A stretch of DNA of 7,418 nucleotides. Origin: an uncultured Clostridia bacterium. GTDB lineage: Bacteria > Bacillota > Clostridia > Lachnospirales > Lachnospiraceae. Location: NCBI GenBank assembly GCA_947178045.1, contig CAMWWR010000086.1, positions 1 through 7,418 on the forward strand, in the 5' to 3' direction. A program made the translations under genes and the position numbers. Below the pieces are notes generated by a model. It was given only the letters and a program-made list of their open reading frames with translations. It ran no database searches and was not told the origin of the DNA. Shown here in pieces: positions 4,983-7,418 of this stretch (its first letter is position 1; every line of letters begins with the position of its first letter).

Positions 4983-6539
4983 ATGGAAAAAAATACAAAC
5001 GAACACATCACTCCGGATATGTTTGAGTTTGCTCAGAAGGACACATTTCTTCACGACGAGAAGCTCAAGACAAAGGCGCGCGGCTATTTTGCGGACGCAC
5101 TTCTGCGCTTTAAAAAGAACAAGTCCTCCGTCGTTGCGGCATGGATTATCGGGTTCCTGATTCTGTTTGCGATTTTCTCCCCGATTATTTCGCCTTACTC
5201 AGTAAATGATAAGGATGTGGTATATACAAACTATCCGCCGTACATCCCGTCGATTGCGGAAAAAAACATCGGCATGTTTGACGGCTCGTATACGCTGAAC
5301 AGCCAGAACGAGCTGCAGCTCGCAAGCTTGCGTGCGATCGGGCAGGAGACCGGCATGGACCCGGTGATCGAAATTCTTGAAACCTACGAGACGCATCAGA
5401 AATTCCGCGGGCAGGACAGGGTTACCTACTCCTACCGGGTAAAGGTGAACTCCTATTTTATGGAGGGCGTCCGCACAATGGTTCTCTCATACGAAGAATA
5501 TGAGAAGATCCAGCAGTTCCAGAACGAGACCGGCATCCAGGTGCTCTATCCGGTGGTGGAAAAGGCTGATATCTATGTGAAGGCGAAGGATACATCCACT
5601 GCTACGGATAATCCGAATATCTGGTATCAGTGTGAGGATCTGAAGGGGACTCCGCTGCTCGATGCGGACGGCAATTTCATTCCGGCCTACAGCTCCAATC
5701 CGGACAAAACTTATGGCGAATACCACAGCCAGCGTATCGCGTCCGACCCGGGTACTTATATTTACAATATTGCAAAGTCCGGCTCGGTTCAGGTCCGGCT
5801 CTGCTATTACAATTATTACATTTATAAGAACGGCCATGAGCCGAGCTATGTTATGGGCACCGATATCATGGGGCGTGACCTGTTCTGCGCGATCGGCACG
5901 GGCGCACGGTTTTCCCTTATTTTTGCGGTGGTCGTGTCCGCGATCAATCTGACGCTCGGCGCAATCTACGGCGCGATTCAGGGCTATTACGGCGGCACGA
6001 TCGACATGGTGCTCGACCGTATTTCCGATGTTCTGTCCGGCGTGCCGTTCATCGTGGTAGCGACGCTGTTCCAGCTGCATCTGGCGCAGAAGGTGGGCGT
6101 TCTGGTATCGTTCCTGTTTGCGTTCGTGATGACGGGCTGGATCGGCATGGCGGCTCTGACGAGAAAGCAGTTCTACCGCTTTAAGGGGCAGGAGTATGTG
6201 CTTGCGGCCAAGACGCTCGGCGCGTCCGACAAGCGGCTGATGTTCAAGCATATCTTCCCGAACTCCCTCGGCACCATCATCACGAGCTGCGTGCTTGTCA
6301 TTCCGGGTGTTATCAGCTCAGAGACCTCTCTGACCTACCTCGGGATTGTGAACCTTTCCTCTGTTGTCGGCACATGCATCGGCGAGCTGATGTCGCAGGG
6401 GCAGGCGGCCATGACGACCTCGCCGCACGCCATGCTGTTCCCGTCACTGTTTGTATCGCTTCTGCTGATCTCATTCAACCTGTTCGGTAATGGTCTCAGA
6501 GATGCGTTCAATCCATCTACGAGAGGAACGGAGGGCTGA
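4983..6539 (+). CDS. oppC: Peptide ABC transporter permease OppC with large external insert
   Basis: The second membrane subunit of the importer. The N-terminal cytoplasmic part contains the conserved run-in to TM1 (ALLRFKKNKSSVVAAW, 39-54), TM1 is about 50-70, and SPIISPYS (66-73) matches the usual end of TM1 in OppC/DppC. The hallmark GTDIMGRDLF comes only at 292-301. In normal OppC proteins (about 300 aa) some 20-35 residues separate these points; here about 220 do, so roughly 190 residues are inserted on the outer face (about 77-285). The insert is rich in Tyr, Asn and Asp and has just two cysteines, C217 and C274, which could form a disulfide. Downstream are the remaining membrane segments and the EAA loop near 403-427 (QEYVLAAKTLGASDKRLMFK). 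The end FNLFGNGLRDAFNP is standard. Its last codons contain the oppD ribosome binding site. The permease assignment is firm; the role of the insert is unknown. Confidence 0.92.
   Translation: MEKNTNEHITPDMFEFAQKDTFLHDEKLKTKARGYFADALLRFKKNKSSVVAAWIIGFLILFAIFSPIISPYSVNDKDVVYTNYPPYIPSIAEKNIGMFDGSYTLNSQNELQLASLRAIGQETGMDPVIEILETYETHQKFRGQDRVTYSYRVKVNSYFMEGVRTMVLSYEEYEKIQQFQNETGIQVLYPVVEKADIYVKAKDTSTATDNPNIWYQCEDLKGTPLLDADGNFIPAYSSNPDKTYGEYHSQRIASDPGTYIYNIAKSGSVQVRLCYYNYYIYKNGHEPSYVMGTDIMGRDLFCAIGTGARFSLIFAVVVSAINLTLGAIYGAIQGYYGGTIDMVLDRISDVLSGVPFIVVATLFQLHLAQKVGVLVSFLFAFVMTGWIGMAALTRKQFYRFKGQEYVLAAKTLGASDKRLMFKHIFPNSLGTIITSCVLVIPGVISSETSLTYLGIVNLSSVVGTCIGELMSQGQAAMTTSPHAMLFPSLFVSLLLISFNLFGNGLRDAFNPSTRGTEG
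6530..6535 (+). promoter_or_regulatory. oppD ribosome binding site inside oppC
   Basis: GGAGGG lies in the last codons of oppC, 9 nt before the oppD ATG. This arrangement points to translational coupling and to co-expression of the permease and ATPase. Confidence 0.75.
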
Positions 6540-6544
6540 GCACT

Positions 6545-7418
6545 ATGGAAAAGAAACTACAGGTAAAGGATCTGACGATATCCTTCCGCACGGCGGACGG
6601 AAAGGTGCAGGCGGTGCGCGGCATCAATTTTGATCTGAATAAGGGCGAGACGCTCGCGATCGTGGGGGAGTCCGGTTCCGGCAAATCCGTGACCTCGAAG
6701 GCGATCCTCGGTATTCTGGCCGGGAATTCGATCATCGAGGGCGGGGAGATTATCTATGACGGAAGGGATCTTCTGAAGATCAATGAGGAGGAGTTCCATA
6801 CCATCCGCGGCGACAAGATCGCCATGATTTTCCAGGATCCGATGTCCAGCCTGAATCCGATCGTCAAGATCGGGCGGCAGCTGACCGAAGCGATGATCCT
6901 GAAGGGAAAAGCGCGCCAGAGGGAGAGCAGAAAAAATTTCAACACCTACATTGCCATGCTGGAAAAGCGGATGATCGAGGCGAACGAGCCGAAGACTCCG
7001 GACCGCGCAGCGGGCATATCCAAAAAGTGCAAGGATTTCAATACGTTTGAGAAGACACACCTGAAGCTGGAGAACGCTTACAATGTGGCGTATGAGGCCG
7101 CGCTGGACGCGAGCTCCGATCTGGAGGATCTGATTTTTGAGATCAGCAAGAATGCAGCGAAGGATATAAATGAGCGCGTGAAGCGCGCGCTCGGCCTGGC
7201 GGCGGGAGCCGTCAACGAATATGTGGTGAAGGAGGATGCGCCGAGGCTTACCGTTTTGATCGGCGAGGCGAAGCAGACGCTGTCCGCGTCGCGGAAAAAT
7301 CCGGATTTGGCGCAGCTTGGCAAAAAGCTCTCGGAGATACAGGGCATTTTGAAGAAGGCGCTCGAGCTGACGCCGCCGAATTTCTTTGCGCTCGGCTATT
7401 ACATGACCTTTGCCAACG
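6545..7418 (+). CDS. oppD: Peptide ABC transporter ATPase OppD, 3'-truncated by window, with insert after the Q-loop
   Basis: The cytoplasmic ATPase that powers uptake together with OppBC. The frame runs open to the right edge, with 291 complete codons. The start ATG 6545 has GGAGGG (6530-6535) within the end of oppC and follows its stop by 5 nt, indicating coupling. The A-loop/N-terminal strand is MEKKLQVKDLTISFRT, Walker A is GESGSGKS (41-48) and the Q-loop is IFQDPMSSLNP (95-105, Gln97), all typical of OppD/DppD. Standard members reach LSGG about 50-60 residues after the Q-loop and Walker B soon after. Here neither appears in the remaining 194 residues. From about 122 on the sequence is charged and probably helical (Glu, Lys, Ala, Leu-rich, for example 176-215 and 240-275), with no frameshift visible, consistent with a large insertion in the helical subdomain. 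The catalytic second half should lie beyond the edge; if it does not, the protein would be inactive as an ATPase. Confidence 0.88.
   Translation, partial: MEKKLQVKDLTISFRTADGKVQAVRGINFDLNKGETLAIVGESGSGKSVTSKAILGILAGNSIIEGGEIIYDGRDLLKINEEEFHTIRGDKIAMIFQDPMSSLNPIVKIGRQLTEAMILKGKARQRESRKNFNTYIAMLEKRMIEANEPKTPDRAAGISKKCKDFNTFEKTHLKLENAYNVAYEAALDASSDLEDLIFEISKNAAKDINERVKRALGLAAGAVNEYVVKEDAPRLTVLIGEAKQTLSASRKNPDLAQLGKKLSEIQGILKKALELTPPNFFALGYYMTFAN

Noticed and set aside
5487..6251. 254-codon minus-strand frame opposite oppC
   Set aside because: His/Arg-rich product with no domain or ribosome binding site that I can see; antisense shadow of oppC.
6557..7060. 167-codon minus-strand frame opposite oppD
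   Set aside because: Opposite Walker A and Q-loop coding sequence; no independent support.
1..7418. CRISPR arrays, tRNA or rRNA genes, insertion sequences
   Set aside because: No regularly spaced repeats, tRNA-like cloverleaf, rRNA-like stretch or transposase-like frame was seen.

Overview
The window looks like part of a moderately GC-rich Clostridia chromosome, most likely a member of the Lachnospiraceae or a close relative. This is inferred from strong AGGAGG-type ribosome binding sites, GC-rich third codon positions with AAG and GAG preferred, a lipoprotein with a Thr/Pro/Asp-rich linker, and AT-rich intergenic DNA. No taxonomic marker gene is present, so the assignment is tentative.

Layout. 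Positions 1-459 hold the end of a small polytopic membrane protein, possibly an S (substrate-capture) subunit of an ECF transporter. Positions 460-1149 contain no certain gene. They hold a GC-rich inverted repeat just after the first gene, a possible small minus-strand gene (568-855) with a good ribosome binding site, and then an AT-rich control region. That region carries a near-consensus sigma-A promoter whose -35 box overlaps a 32-bp imperfect palindrome, followed by a leader of about 115 nt. From 1150 to the right edge runs one operon-like block on the plus strand: oppA (lipoprotein peptide-binding protein), a structured 191-nt spacer, oppB (permease), oppC (permease) and the first 291 codons of oppD (ATPase). 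The oppB-oppC and oppC-oppD gaps are only 18 and 5 nt, with ribosome binding sites next to or inside the preceding gene. These genes are therefore probably translated as a coupled unit. An oppF-type second ATPase would be expected beyond the right edge.

How the parts work together. OppA would be tethered to the outer face of the membrane by Cys25 and capture peptides, or a related ligand. OppB and OppC would form the channel, with EAA loops docking onto the ATPases. OppD and a presumed OppF would power uptake. The exact substrate cannot be read from sequence.

The most interesting point is that three of the four components are clearly larger than the textbook Opp/Dpp proteins. OppA is 889 aa, against about 540-600. 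OppC is 518 aa, against about 300, with roughly 190 extra residues outside the cell between TM1 and the GTDxxGRD motif. OppD shows no signature motif or Walker B in the 194 residues seen after its Q-loop, which implies a large cytoplasmic insert within the ATPase helical subdomain. OppB is normal in size. This points to an enlarged variant of the peptide transporter. Whether it is already described cannot be decided from the sequence alone.
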